This document shows positions 17,645-26,333 of a stretch of DNA of 64,000 nucleotides, in pieces (position 1 is the stretch's first letter; each line of letters starts with the position of its first letter). The notes under the pieces were generated by a model that made no database searches, was not told the DNA's origin, and was given only the letters and a program-made list of their open reading frames with translations. Source of the stretch: CAZCPB01 sp044223975 (GTDB lineage: Bacteria; Planctomycetota; Phycisphaerae; Phycisphaerales; UBA1924); NCBI GenBank assembly GCA_044223975.1, contig JBGALI010000004.1, forward strand, positions 186,001 to 250,000. The letters are read 5' to 3'. The position numbers were made by a program, and so were the translations under genes.

Positions 17645-17980
17645 GTGGATATCCAGGAGACCAGGCAGGGCGCGGTGACGGTGGTGAAGCCGATGGGGCC
17701 GATCTGCCAGAGCGACGCGGCGCAGTTCAAGGCGGCGGTGGACGATGTGCGCCAGCGGAGCCTGGGGCGGTTCGTGATCGACGCGGGGGCGGTGGCGTAC
17801 GTGGACAGCCCGGGGCTCGAGGCGCTGGTGGAGCTGAGCGAGGCCCTGCTGCAGGCGGGGCAGTCGCTGCGGCTGTGCGGGACCAACCCGACGGTGCGCG
17901 AGGCCCTGGAGCTGACGGGGCTGGCCGACCTGTTCGAGCACTTCGAGGACGCGAACACCGCGGTGCGGAGCTTCCTGTGA
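17645..17980 (+). CDS. STAS-domain protein, anti-sigma-factor antagonist type
   Basis: A 111-residue single STAS domain starting at GTG 17645. The motif VAYVDSPGLEALVEL carries the Ser (in DSPGLEAL) that is phosphorylated in SpoIIAA-like antagonists. Partner-switching proteins of this kind normally pair with a kinase/anti-sigma factor; none is adjacent, but a histidine kinase gene ends 16 bases upstream. Its stop overlaps the GTG start of gspE by four bases, so it is translationally coupled to the secretion ATPase and may regulate assembly. Confidence 0.85.
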   Translation: MDIQETRQGAVTVVKPMGPICQSDAAQFKAAVDDVRQRSLGRFVIDAGAVAYVDSPGLEALVELSEALLQAGQSLRLCGTNPTVREALELTGLADLFEHFEDANTAVRSFL

Positions 17981-19821
17981 GCGAGACGGCGGGCAACCCG
18001 GGTGCGGAGCGTGCGGGCGCGGGGCCCGCGCCGTCGGGCGCGCCCGCGGGAGCCGCGCCGACGAAGCGCGTGCGGATCGGCGAAGCGCTGGTCGAGCAGG
18101 GCGCGATCACGCGCGACCAGCTCGAGAAGGCCCTGACGCAGCAGAAGGGCACCAACCGGATGCTCGGCGAGGTGCTGGTCGACCAGGGGTACATCACCTC
18201 GGGCGTGCTGGTGCACACGATCGCGCGGTCGCTGGGCGTGCAGGGGTGCCACCTGCGGCACGGGCTGATCGACCCGGCGCTGCTCAAGCTGGTGGGGGTG
18301 GAGGAGTGCCAGCGGCTGCGGGTGATCCCGATGTTCAAGGTGCGCGACACGCTAACGGTCGCGATGGCCGAGCCGCAGAGCCTGCCGGCGATCGACCGGC
18401 TGCGCCAGCTCACGCAGTGCAAGGTGCGGCCGGTGCTGGCGCTCGAGCCCAACATCCTGGAGTTCGTGAAGAAGTACTCGGCGGGCGAGGTCGACATCGA
18501 CGCGTTCCTGACCAGCCTGGCCGAGAGCGACGTGGAGGTGATCGAGCGGGAGATGGTGGACGAGGGGCCGGCGGCGGAGATCGACACGATGGTGGCGGGG
18601 AGCCCCATCGTGAACCTGGTCAACGTCGCGTTCCTCACGGCCGTGCGCGACAAGGCCAGCGACATCCACATCGAGCCCGACAAGAAGGGCACGCGCGTGC
18701 GGTACCGCATCGACGGGAACCTGCGCGACCTGATGAAGCCGCCGCCGGGGATGCACGCGTCGATCGTGGCGCGGGTGAAGGTGATCGGCAAGATGGACGT
18801 GGCGGAGAAGAGGCTGCCGCAGGAGGGGCGGGTGCGGATCTTGGCCGAGGGCCGGGACATCGACCTGCGCGTCTCGAGCATGCCGACGCTGCTGGGCGAG
18901 AAGGTCGTGGTGCGCATCCTCGACAAGAGCAACCTCAAGGTGCGGCTGGAGGACCTGGGTTTCCGGCCGGCGGCGATGGAGGCGTTCAAGCGGGCGCTGG
19001 AGATGTCGCACGGCCTGGCCCTGGTGACGGGGCCGACGGGCAGCGGCAAGACGACCACGCTGTACTCGGCGCTCGACCTGCTGCGCGGGCCGGAGGTGAA
19101 CATCGTGACGGTCGAGGACCCGGTCGAGTACCAGCTCGACATGGTCAACCAGATCCAGGTGCACGAGTCGATCGGGCTCTCGTTCGCGCGGGCGCTGCGA
19201 TCGATCCTGCGGCAGGACCCCGACGTGATCATGGTGGGCGAGATCCGCGACCCGGAGACGGCGCGGGTGGCGGTGCAGGCGGCGCTCACGGGGCACCTCG
19301 TGCTCGCGACGCTGCACACCAACGACGCGCCGGGCGCGGTGGCGCGCCTGGTCGACATGGACGTCGAGCCCTACCTGCTGTCGGGCGCGCTCAACGGCGT
19401 GGTGGCCCAGCGCCTGGCCCGGACCATCTGCCCGCAGTGCGCGACCAAGTACTACCCGACCGAGCGGGTGCTCGCCGACGCGGGGCTGAGCGAGCACACC
19501 GGGCGCCCGTTCCGCAAGGGCGGGGGGTGCCGCCAGTGCAACGACAGCGGGTTCCGCGGGCGCCTGGGTGTGTACGAGGTGCTCGAGGTGCTCCCCGAGA
19601 TCCGCCGGATGATCCACCTGGGCCGCCCGGCGCACGAGCTCCGCGAGGCGGCGCGGCGGCACGCGTTCCTCACGCTGCGTGAGGAGGGCGTGCTGCTGGC
19701 CCTGGACGGGAAGACCAGCCTCGAGGAAGTCCTGCGCGTCACGCAGAACGAGGACGAGGAGCCCGGCGCGACCGACGCGGGCGCGGCGACCGGGCCGGCG
19801 CGGCTCAAGGAGGCGGCGTGA
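17977..19821 (+). CDS. gspE: Type II secretion/type IV pilus assembly ATPase GspE/PilB
   Basis: Cytoplasmic hexameric ATPase driving pilus or pseudopilus extension. The GTG at 17977 overlaps the STAS stop (GTGA), giving 614 residues. An N-terminal MshEN-type domain (VRIGEALVEQGAITRDQLEK ...) precedes the ATPase core. Walker A is GPTGSGKTTTLYSAL at about 352-366, the Asp box lies around VEDPVEYQLD, Walker B is DPDVIMVGEIRD and the His box is LATLHTNDAPGA. The zinc tetracysteine is CPQC...CRQC near 487-520. Some members of this domain class bind c-di-GMP, which fits the flanking c-di-GMP genes, but binding is not shown by the sequence alone. Confidence 0.95.
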   Translation: MSETAGNPGAERAGAGPAPSGAPAGAAPTKRVRIGEALVEQGAITRDQLEKALTQQKGTNRMLGEVLVDQGYITSGVLVHTIARSLGVQGCHLRHGLIDPALLKLVGVEECQRLRVIPMFKVRDTLTVAMAEPQSLPAIDRLRQLTQCKVRPVLALEPNILEFVKKYSAGEVDIDAFLTSLAESDVEVIEREMVDEGPAAEIDTMVAGSPIVNLVNVAFLTAVRDKASDIHIEPDKKGTRVRYRIDGNLRDLMKPPPGMHASIVARVKVIGKMDVAEKRLPQEGRVRILAEGRDIDLRVSSMPTLLGEKVVVRILDKSNLKVRLEDLGFRPAAMEAFKRALEMSHGLALVTGPTGSGKTTTLYSALDLLRGPEVNIVTVEDPVEYQLDMVNQIQVHESIGLSFARALRSILRQDPDVIMVGEIRDPETARVAVQAALTGHLVLATLHTNDAPGAVARLVDMDVEPYLLSGALNGVVAQRLARTICPQCATKYYPTERVLADAGLSEHTGRPFRKGGGCRQCNDSGFRGRLGVYEVLEVLPEIRRMIHLGRPAHELREAARRHAFLTLREEGVLLALDGKTSLEEVLRVTQNEDEEPGATDAGAATGPARLKEAA

Positions 19822-21071
19822 AGTTCCGCTGCTCTGCCTACGACCGCGCGGGGAAGGCGATCGTCGAGGTCGTTGACGCCGCCGACGCGCGCGAGGCGTC
19901 GGAGACGCTGCGCAGGCGCGGCGTGTTCGTGTCGTCGGTCGAGCCCGACCTGGGCGCGCGTGCCGAATCGGCCGCGGCGGAGGGCAAGGGCGGCTCGGTG
20001 GGCGGCGGGGCGCGGCTCAAGAACCTCGCGGGGTTCTCACGCCAGCTCTCGGTGCTGATCTCGACCGGCACTCCGCTGGTCGAGGCGCTCACGTCGGTGG
20101 AGCGGCAGGCGCCCGAGGGGGCGTGGCGGTCGGTGCTGTCGGACCTGCGCAAGCGCGTGGAGGAGGGGCGGCAGCTGTCTGAGGCCATGCAGTCGCACCC
20201 GGGGTGGTTCGACTCGGTGACGCGGAGCCTGGTCGCGGCGGGCGAGAGCGGCGGGCGGCTGGACGCGATGCTCGACCGGCTGGCGCGCCTGACGCGCCAG
20301 CAGCAGAAGGTCCGGTCGTCGATCATCGGCGCGATGATCTACCCCACGCTGCTGATCTGCGTGGCGGCGGGCGTGATGGTCATCATGCTCGTGTTCGTGA
20401 TGCCGCGGTTCGAAGGGCTGTTCAAGACACTCACGACGCCGCTGCCGCCGTCGACCAAGCTGCTGATGGCGGTGGGGCAGATGCTCCGCGAGTACTGGAT
20501 GTTCGCGGTCGGGGGACTGGTCGCCCTTGGGGTGATGGTGAAGGTTGCTTTCTCGGGGAGCGGGGGGCGCCAGACGCGCGACCGGCTGCTGGTGCGCCTG
20601 CCGCAGGTGGGCGTGATCGCGCGGGGGATCAGCACGGCCCGCTTGGCCCGGGTGCTGGGCGTGCTGCTGGAGGGGAAGGTGCCGCTGCTGGACGCGCTGC
20701 GGCTGGCGCGGGAGGCGGCGGGCAACTCGGAGTACACGCGCCTGATGACGGCCGCGGAGGAGGCGGTGGGTCGCGGCGAGAGCGTGAGCGCGGTGTTCGC
20801 GTCCGACGGGGCGCGCGGGCTGATCGCCCCGGCGGTGTACGAGGCGGTGCGGAGCGGGGAGCGGAGCGGGCAGATGGCGCCGGCGCTCTTGACGGTCGCC
20901 GAGGCGCTCGACGAAGACAACGAGCTGGTGCTGCGCTCGCTGACGAGCATCGTCGAGCCGCTGATCCTGATCGTGCTGGGGCTGGTCGTCGGGGCGGTGG
21001 CGCTGAGCATGTTCCTGCCTCTGTTCGATCTGACCGCCGCGAGCGGCCCGGGGCCGGGGGGTGGGTCGTGA
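19818..21071 (+). CDS. gspF: Inner-membrane platform protein GspF/PilC
   Basis: A 417-residue polytopic platform protein working with GspE. The GTG at 19818 overlaps the gspE stop by four bases. An N-terminal cytoplasmic lead-in (KFRCSAYDRAGKAIVEVVDA) is followed by two T2SSF repeats: the first around LAGFSRQLSVLISTGTPLVE with membrane helix IYPTLLICVAAGVMVIMLVFVM, the second around STARLARVLGVLLEGKVPLL. A C-terminal helix is IVEPLILIVLGLVVGAVALS. Length and layout are normal for the family. Confidence 0.95.
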   Translation: MKFRCSAYDRAGKAIVEVVDAADAREASETLRRRGVFVSSVEPDLGARAESAAAEGKGGSVGGGARLKNLAGFSRQLSVLISTGTPLVEALTSVERQAPEGAWRSVLSDLRKRVEEGRQLSEAMQSHPGWFDSVTRSLVAAGESGGRLDAMLDRLARLTRQQQKVRSSIIGAMIYPTLLICVAAGVMVIMLVFVMPRFEGLFKTLTTPLPPSTKLLMAVGQMLREYWMFAVGGLVALGVMVKVAFSGSGGRQTRDRLLVRLPQVGVIARGISTARLARVLGVLLEGKVPLLDALRLAREAAGNSEYTRLMTAAEEAVGRGESVSAVFASDGARGLIAPAVYEAVRSGERSGQMAPALLTVAEALDEDNELVLRSLTSIVEPLILIVLGLVVGAVALSMFLPLFDLTAASGPGPGGGS

Positions 21072-22138
21072 GGCGTGAGCGCATCTCGCCGATCGGGCTG
21101 GACGTCGGCTCGCGCTGCGTCAAGGCGGCACAGGTGGCGGTCCGCGCGGGCGGCGGACCGGCGCGGGTGATCGCGGGGGCCTGCTTTGCGCGGCTGGAGC
21201 CCGACACGCCCGTCTCGGCCCGCGAGATGGACCGCGTCGCCGGGGCGCTGGACCGGCTGGGCTTTGCCGGGCGCGAGTGCGTCGCGAGCGTGGACCGCGC
21301 GTCGCTGATCACGGCCGAGCTGGAGTTGCCGCCGCCGGGATCGGGGGCGCCGCGCGAGCAGATCGCGCGCCTGGAACTGGCGCGGACGCACCGGCGCGAG
21401 CCGGGCGGCTTTGAGATGGGGCTGTGGGAGGTGCCGGCGCCGGCGCGGGCCGGGCCGGGTGCGCACGCCCTGGCCGTGGCCTGCCCGCACGAGCGGGCCG
21501 AGTCGATCCTTGATGCCGCGCACAGCGCGGGGCTCGACGTGATCGCGCTGGACCATCCCGGGTGCGCGCTGGCGCGCCTGGGCGCGGTGGCGGGAGGGCC
21601 GACGCGGGCGATCCTGGACCTGGGGTGGAGCGCGGGCGTGCTGGTGCTGGCGCGGGGCGGGGCGGTGCTGTACGAGCGCGTCATCGAGGGAGGATCGCTC
21701 AGCGCCCTGCACGCGGGCGTGGCGGCGCACACCGGTCTCGATCTGAGCGTGGTCGAGACGCTGCTGGGGGACGGGGCGTGGTCGGAGCTCGTGGGGGCGC
21801 GCCGGGGCGAGCAACTGCTCGACCGGACAGTCCGCTGCGTGAACGACTACGCCGACGCCGTCGGGCGCGAGCTCAAGCTGTCGATGGACTACCTGGGGCA
21901 CCGGTTCCCGGCGGGCGCCAAGGAGGGGGCGAGCGTCGGGCACGTGGACCTGGTCGGGGGCGGCGCGGCCTGCGCGGGCGTGGTGGAGCGGCTGGCGCAG
22001 CGGTCTGGGCTGGAGCTGCGGTCCCTGCGACCCTCGGACATCCTGGGCGCCGACGCAGGGGTGCTGCCGATCGCGTCGGCGCCGTCGCTGAGCCTGGCGG
22101 TCGGGCTGGCGCTGCGCGCCGGGGAGGGTGACGCGTGA
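21068..22138 (+). CDS. pilM: Actin-like pilus assembly protein PilM
   Basis: A 356-residue protein whose GTG start overlaps the gspF stop by four bases. It opens with the PilM actin-fold phosphate-1 motif (SPIGLDVGSRCVKAAQV), followed by a paired-domain layout with AILDLGWSAGVLVLARGG (phosphate-2 region) and HVDLVGGGAACAGVVERL (adenosine region). It would bind nucleotide on the cytoplasmic face and recruit the N-terminal tail of the PilN-like protein encoded next. The reading frame is open far upstream, but that part overlaps gspF and is not coding. Confidence 0.85.
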   Translation: MRRERISPIGLDVGSRCVKAAQVAVRAGGGPARVIAGACFARLEPDTPVSAREMDRVAGALDRLGFAGRECVASVDRASLITAELELPPPGSGAPREQIARLELARTHRREPGGFEMGLWEVPAPARAGPGAHALAVACPHERAESILDAAHSAGLDVIALDHPGCALARLGAVAGGPTRAILDLGWSAGVLVLARGGAVLYERVIEGGSLSALHAGVAAHTGLDLSVVETLLGDGAWSELVGARRGEQLLDRTVRCVNDYADAVGRELKLSMDYLGHRFPAGAKEGASVGHVDLVGGGAACAGVVERLAQRSGLELRSLRPSDILGADAGVLPIASAPSLSLAVGLALRAGEGDA

Positions 22139-22827
22139 GCGCGCTGGTGGATTTCATCCCGCCGCGGAGGAGGCAGCTCCGGCGCGTGCGCGCCCGCGGC
22201 AGGGCGTGGGCCGTGGCGTGCGCGGCCCTGGCGGTCGTGCTCGGCGCCACGTACGCGGTCCTGCTGGCGCGGGGCCGGGCGCGGGAGGACGGCGTGACGG
22301 AAGAGCTGGCGCGCGTGCGTTCGGCGCTCGACAAGGAGACGCGCGATCGCGCCGAGCTCGACGCGCAGATCGTCCACCGCGAGGCGGAGCTGGCGCGGAT
22401 CAAGGACATCGGGGCGCACGCGGACTGGAGCGTGCTGCTGGCGCTGCTGGCGCGCGAACGCGACGGGCAGGTGGTGCTGGAGCGAGTGTCCCTCCGAGGG
22501 GTCGACCGGAACGAGAAGCCCGCGCCCAAGGCCAACGAAGCGCCGCCCGCGTCCGGCAGCCCGTCCGCCGCGGCACCCGCGCGGGGGAAGGCGTTTGTCA
22601 TCCGCCTGGCGGGGCAGTCGCGCACGCAGGGCGACGCGGCCAAGTACGCGCTGCGCCTGGAGGGCCTGGGTCTGTTCGACGCGGTCCGGACGCTGGAGAC
22701 CAAGCCGGTCAACGTGCTGGGGCGCGAGTACGTCGCGTTCCAGATCGAGTGCGCGATCGGTCCGCGGACGGCACCCGCCGGGGCGCAGGCGGGCGCCGGC
22801 GAGGGCGGAAAGGGCGGTGAGCCATGA
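22135..22827 (+). CDS. pilN: PilN-like pilus assembly protein
   Basis: A 230-residue bitopic protein, coupled to pilM by a GTGA overlap. The short cytoplasmic tail ALVDFIPPRRRQLRR resembles the PilN N-terminus that docks on PilM. One transmembrane helix (WAVACAALAVVLGATYAVLLA), a coiled coil (about 50-95) and a periplasmic ferredoxin-like part follow. The last 20 residues are Gly/Ala-rich. Assignment rests on order and topology more than on residue identity. Confidence 0.75.
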   Translation: MSALVDFIPPRRRQLRRVRARGRAWAVACAALAVVLGATYAVLLARGRAREDGVTEELARVRSALDKETRDRAELDAQIVHREAELARIKDIGAHADWSVLLALLARERDGQVVLERVSLRGVDRNEKPAPKANEAPPASGSPSAAAPARGKAFVIRLAGQSRTQGDAAKYALRLEGLGLFDAVRTLETKPVNVLGREYVAFQIECAIGPRTAPAGAQAGAGEGGKGGEP

Positions 22828-23429
22828 GCGGCGCTCCTTCGCCGACCTCGCCGAGGTCGGTGCCCAGCGGTCGCCTCGTCGACGCGGCGGGCCTGGGCGC
22901 GTGCGTGCTCATGCTCGGGCTGGCGTACCTGGTGGGGCTTGCGCCGCGCCTCCGGGAGCACGCCAGCGCGGCCCAGGAGCGGTTCGACCTCGACACGTCG
23001 CGCGGCGAGCTGACGCGTCTGGCGGACCAGCGCCGCGGGCGGCAGGCACGCGCCGATGCGCTCGCGGCCGAGCTCAAGGCCGGGGCCCTGCAGCTCTCGA
23101 GCCCCAGGGACCTGAACCGGCGCATGCAGGTCATCGTCGACCTCGCGGGGGAGTGCGGGCTGCGGATCGCCGAGTTCCTGCCCGGCGTTCCCGGGCCGCG
23201 CGAGAAGCTGCTGGTGGTGCCGATCAAGGTGCGCGGCAGCGGCGGCTACGCGGCGGTGACGCGGATGATCCGGCTGCTGCACGAGCGCTGCCCGGACACC
23301 GCGGTGTCGTCGCTCTCGCTCACGGGGACGGTGGTGGGGGACATCCCCGCCGAGTTCTCGGTCGAGTTTGAGTGGTACACCCAGCCAGACGGCACAGGCG
23401 GCGCCGCCGCGAGCTCTCCCGCAAACTGA
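22824..23429 (+). CDS. PilO-like pilus assembly protein
   Basis: A 201-residue bitopic protein coupled to the previous gene by ATGA. One transmembrane helix (LGACVLMLGLAYLVGLAP), a coiled coil (about 45-90) and a C-terminal alpha/beta part (LVVPIKVRGSGGYAAVTRMI) match PilO topology and position after PilN. In the family PilN and PilO heterodimerise in the periplasm to link PilM to the outer channel. Confidence 0.7.
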   Translation: MSGAPSPTSPRSVPSGRLVDAAGLGACVLMLGLAYLVGLAPRLREHASAAQERFDLDTSRGELTRLADQRRGRQARADALAAELKAGALQLSSPRDLNRRMQVIVDLAGECGLRIAEFLPGVPGPREKLLVVPIKVRGSGGYAAVTRMIRLLHERCPDTAVSSLSLTGTVVGDIPAEFSVEFEWYTQPDGTGGAAASSPAN

Positions 23430-23466
23430 CCTTGCACTGCGGGCGATCGTTTCCGTCTGTTGAAGC

Positions 23467-24069
23467 GTGAAGCTCACCCGCCAGCGCAAGATCAGCATCG
23501 TGGTCCTCACCCTTTCGGCGATTGCCCTCGCGGGTGATCGCCTGGTGTTCGGTCCGTCCGGGCTGGGGCCGCCGCCCGCGTCGGCCGCGGCGCCTCCGAC
23601 AGCCCCCGCAGCGCCGCGCGCGGGTGGAGCGACCAAGGTCGAAACGGTCGCGGAGCGGCTGGAAACGCTGCGGGCCAACGCGACGGCAACGCTGGACGGG
23701 TTCGAGGCCCCGCGGGACTGGCTGCCGCCGCCGGTGGTGGAGGCGGAAACCAAGGCCAAGGCGCGCACGCCCGAGAAGTCGAAGCTGCCCCAACTCACGG
23801 GGGTGTTCCCGCGCGGCCGCAACGGCGCGCCCGAAGCGATCATCAACAAGCATCGTGTGCTCGAGGGCGAGGTGGTTGACGGCTGGACGGTCGTGAAGAT
23901 CCTGGACGGCCGGGCCGGCAAGGCCCCGGGAGTTGAGGTGTCGCGGGGCGATCAGCGGGAAGTGCTGACGATCGAGTCGGCCCTCTCCAACCCCGGCTCG
24001 TCGACCAGCGGGGTGAAGCTCAGCGTCGCGCCGACGGGCGCCGCCGCGGGCGACCCCGGCTCCAAGTGA
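23467..24069 (+). CDS. Bitopic periplasmic protein, PilP/GspC-like
   Basis: A 200-residue protein from GTG 23467, 37 bases after the PilO-like gene. An N-terminal membrane anchor (ISIVVLTLSAIALAGDRLVF) and a Pro/Ala linker lead to a small beta domain, LPQLTGVFPRGRNGAPEAII and NKHRVLEGEVVDGWTVVKIL, with the rhythm of PilP or GspC homology-region domains that contact the secretin. Position after PilM-N-O supports this. A secretin gene is absent here. Confidence 0.6.
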   Translation: MKLTRQRKISIVVLTLSAIALAGDRLVFGPSGLGPPPASAAAPPTAPAAPRAGGATKVETVAERLETLRANATATLDGFEAPRDWLPPPVVEAETKAKARTPEKSKLPQLTGVFPRGRNGAPEAIINKHRVLEGEVVDGWTVVKILDGRAGKAPGVEVSRGDQREVLTIESALSNPGSSTSGVKLSVAPTGAAAGDPGSK

Positions 24070-24218
24070 CTGGCGGTATGTAGCGACTGTGCCGTCCGGG
24101 GCCGGGGCGCTGTTGGTGCGCCGATGAAGAGGCGCCCACCAGAAGCCGATGGATTCTCCTGAGGCGTCGTTCTGTGCGATGTCCGGTGAGGTCAACTTCC
24201 AAACCCGAGGGCCAGCCC

Positions 24219-24695
24219 ATGAACCCCGTCTTTGCTGCGCGTCGCGCTTTCAGCTTGATCGAACTCGTGATCGTGGTGGTCATCATCGGGATCATCGCGG
24301 CGATCGCCGTGCCGCGCATGAGCCGCGGTGCCGCCGGCGCGACCGACGCGTCGCTCAACGGCAGCCTCGCGGTGCTCCGCAACGCGATCGACCTGTACGC
24401 TCAGGAGCACGGCGGCGGGTTCCCGCCCGCGGGGACCTTTGCAGACCACATGACCAAGTACACCGACAGCACCAACTCGTGCACGCCGGTGGCGACCTCG
24501 TCGGGCAACTTCATCTACGGTCCGTACCTGCGGGCGCTGCCGGCGCTCCCGGTGGGGACCAAGAAGGGCGCGACGGGCGTTGCCGCGGCGGACGGCGCGG
24601 GAGTGGGCTGGATCTACAACGCCACCACGGGCGCCATCACGGCCAACACGACGACCGAGGCGGACGCGACGGGCAAGCTGTACAGCTCGTACTGA
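24219..24695 (+). CDS. Major pilin or pseudopilin (GspG/PilA-like)
   Basis: A 158-residue prepilin. The ATG at 24219 has GAGGG seven bases upstream. The leader ends AARRAFSLIELVIVVVIIGIIAAIAVPR: cleavage would follow Ala rather than the usual Gly (RRA|FSLIE), with Glu at mature position 5. The mature part has NAIDLYAQEHGGGFPP, as in GspG-type pseudopilins, and a loop TDSTNSCTPV. Being short and first among the prepilin genes, it is the best candidate for the main subunit. Confidence 0.85.
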   Translation: MNPVFAARRAFSLIELVIVVVIIGIIAAIAVPRMSRGAAGATDASLNGSLAVLRNAIDLYAQEHGGGFPPAGTFADHMTKYTDSTNSCTPVATSSGNFIYGPYLRALPALPVGTKKGATGVAAADGAGVGWIYNATTGAITANTTTEADATGKLYSSY

Positions 24696-24718
24696 GCACG
24701 CGGGAGCGCGGGGAGCTT

Positions 24719-24734
24719 CCCGCACGCGTGCGGG
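24719..24734. repeat. Perfect 16-bp palindrome after the pilin gene
   Basis: CCCGCACGCGTGCGGG, 24 bases after the pilin stop codon. As RNA it could form a 6-bp hairpin with a CGCG loop. With no U tract it may be an mRNA-stability hairpin or a protein site. Confidence 0.4.
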
Positions 24735-24747
24735 GGCCGCGGCACGC

Positions 24748-25263
24748 ATGAGCGGGACGACCTCACCAATGAGCGATTTCCTCCGCCGCCCGGGCTTCAC
24801 CCGGGCGGCGTTCTTGCGCGCCGGGCGCGGGTTCACGCTCATCGAGGTGTTGGTCGTGCTCGCGGTGATGGCGGTACTCGCGGCCATGGCGGTGCCGCGG
24901 TACGGGCGGGCGCTTGCGCGATACCGCGTGGACGCGGCGGCGCGGCGGGTGGTCGCGGACATGAGCTACGCCCGCCAGCGGGCGCGGGCGATGAGCCAGA
25001 GCGTGACGGTCAAGTTCGGCACGAGCTGGTACACGATCGTGGGGATGTCAGACCCGGACCACCGGTCGGCGTCGTACGTGGTCGACCTGGCGCAGGAACC
25101 GTACCTGGTCGAGATCCAGGGCGCCGACTTTGACGGCATGTCGGAGGTGACGTTCAACGGCTTCGGCACGCCCAGCGCCGGCGGCATGCTGAAGATCTGC
25201 GCCGGGAAGATCGAGCGCCCCGTGTACCTGGACGTCCGGACCGGGGAGACGACGACCGAATGA
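24748..25263 (+). CDS. Minor pseudopilin, GspH/FimT-like
   Basis: A protein of up to 171 residues with prepilin leader AGRGFTLIEVLVVLAVMAVLAAMAVPRY and a body DAAARRVVADMSYARQRARA typical of GspH/FimT. The start is uncertain: ATG 24748, ATG 24769, or TTG 24814, which would give a five-residue leader. None has a convincing binding site, and an 11-bp perfect hairpin lies between the ATGs and the TTG. It ends in an ATGA overlap with the next minor pseudopilin gene. Confidence 0.8.
   Translation: MSGTTSPMSDFLRRPGFTRAAFLRAGRGFTLIEVLVVLAVMAVLAAMAVPRYGRALARYRVDAAARRVVADMSYARQRARAMSQSVTVKFGTSWYTIVGMSDPDHRSASYVVDLAQEPYLVEIQGADFDGMSEVTFNGFGTPSAGGMLKICAGKIERPVYLDVRTGETTTE
24784..24810 (+). promoter_or_regulatory. 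Perfect 11-bp hairpin at the FimT-like gene start
   Basis: CGCCGCCCGGG and CCCGGGCGGCG flank loop CTTCA and are followed by TTCTT. The shape is that of an intrinsic terminator with a weak U tract. It overlaps the first codons if translation starts at 24748 or 24769, and lies just before a possible TTG start at 24814. It may set the ratio of major pilin to minor pseudopilin mRNA. Confidence 0.5.
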
Positions 25264-26333
25264 GAGCGCACTCGAACAACCCGGCCGTGCGCGGCGCCCG
25301 CCGAGCGTTCACGCTGGCGGAGATGGCCGTGGCGCTGGTCGTGACGGCGGTCGTGCTGCTGGCGGCCCAGTCGGCGGTCCTGCTGGCGTCCAAGGCGGTG
25401 CCGGACTCTGACTCGGCGCAGGTGCTGCGGGTGCGGGCGGCCGACGGGATGCAGCGGATGCTCGCGGAGCTGGCGGTTGCCAAGACGCTCAAGGAAGCGT
25501 CCGAGCGCGCCGTGTCGTTCACCGTGCAGGATCGGGACGCCGACGGTGTGGACGAGACGATCACGTACTCGTGGAGCGGGATCAAGGGCGACGCGATCAT
25601 CCGGACCGGGATCGACGGCGCGACGGAAGCGGCGGTGCCCGGTGTGCAGGGGCTATCGCTCGCCTACGACACCTCGACGGCGCAAGACCCGACGGCGTTC
25701 GTCACCAGTGCGGAGACCACGCTGGCGTCGGGCTCGGGCCTCCTGGGCCTTGGCAGCCAGGGCGTGACCTTCCTCGCGTGCATCTCTCAAGTCTTCACGC
25801 CCTCTCTCCCCGCCGACGCGGTGAGCTTCACCGCCACGCGGGCGAGCGTCCTCCTCAAGGCCAACGGCACGGCGACCGGCACCAGCGTGGTTCGGCTGCG
25901 CACGGCCTGGAACAACGCTCCGACCACGACCACCATCGATGCGGCGAGCGTGCTGGAGAGCTCGCTCTCGACGCTGTCCTTTCAGGCGGTGCTGGTCACG
26001 TTCCCAGGGGCGGTGCCGCTGGCGCCCGGCACGCCGCTGGCGCTGGTCGTGCAGTGCGCCGCGGGAAGCCCGTCCTGCACCGTGCAGACCGGCACGCTCG
26101 CGTTGGCTTCGTCGGGGCAGAACATGCTCACATCGGCGGACGGCGGGCAGACCTGGTCGAGCGCGGCCCTGCAGATGATGCCGTACACGCTGTACGGCAC
26201 GGTGACAACGCTCGACAAGTCCAGGACCGTGACCCGGTGCATGAACGTGCGGTGCTCGATCGCGGCGGGGCAGCTCGGCGCCGCCCGGGTGTGCGGGAAT
26301 GCGCGGACGCTCAACGAGCCGGTGATGCCATGA
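25260..26333 (+). CDS. Minor pseudopilin, GspJ/PulJ-like
   Basis: A 357-residue prepilin, coupled by ATGA to the gene before. The leader RGARRAFTLAEMAVALVVTAVVLLAAQ again has Ala at -1 and keeps Glu at +5. The body is larger than a usual GspJ (about 200 residues): after a GspJ-like start (DADGVDETITYSWSG), residues about 150-300 add a Thr/Ser-rich beta region with phrases such as VFTPSLPADAVSFTATRASV that look like an inserted jelly-roll. The insertion could form an exposed adhesive tip; that is inference. Confidence 0.75.
   Translation: MRAHSNNPAVRGARRAFTLAEMAVALVVTAVVLLAAQSAVLLASKAVPDSDSAQVLRVRAADGMQRMLAELAVAKTLKEASERAVSFTVQDRDADGVDETITYSWSGIKGDAIIRTGIDGATEAAVPGVQGLSLAYDTSTAQDPTAFVTSAETTLASGSGLLGLGSQGVTFLACISQVFTPSLPADAVSFTATRASVLLKANGTATGTSVVRLRTAWNNAPTTTTIDAASVLESSLSTLSFQAVLVTFPGAVPLAPGTPLALVVQCAAGSPSCTVQTGTLALASSGQNMLTSADGGQTWSSAALQMMPYTLYGTVTTLDKSRTVTRCMNVRCSIAAGQLGAARVCGNARTLNEPVMP

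Noticed and set aside
15577..18261. An 894-codon open frame on the minus strand across the histidine kinase, STAS and gspE genes
   Set aside because: Antisense to well-supported genes; composition is His/Arg/Gln-rich and no domain is visible.
24719..24734. Perfect palindrome considered as an intrinsic terminator
   Set aside because: No U tract follows and the loop would be only CGCG; kept only as a palindrome.
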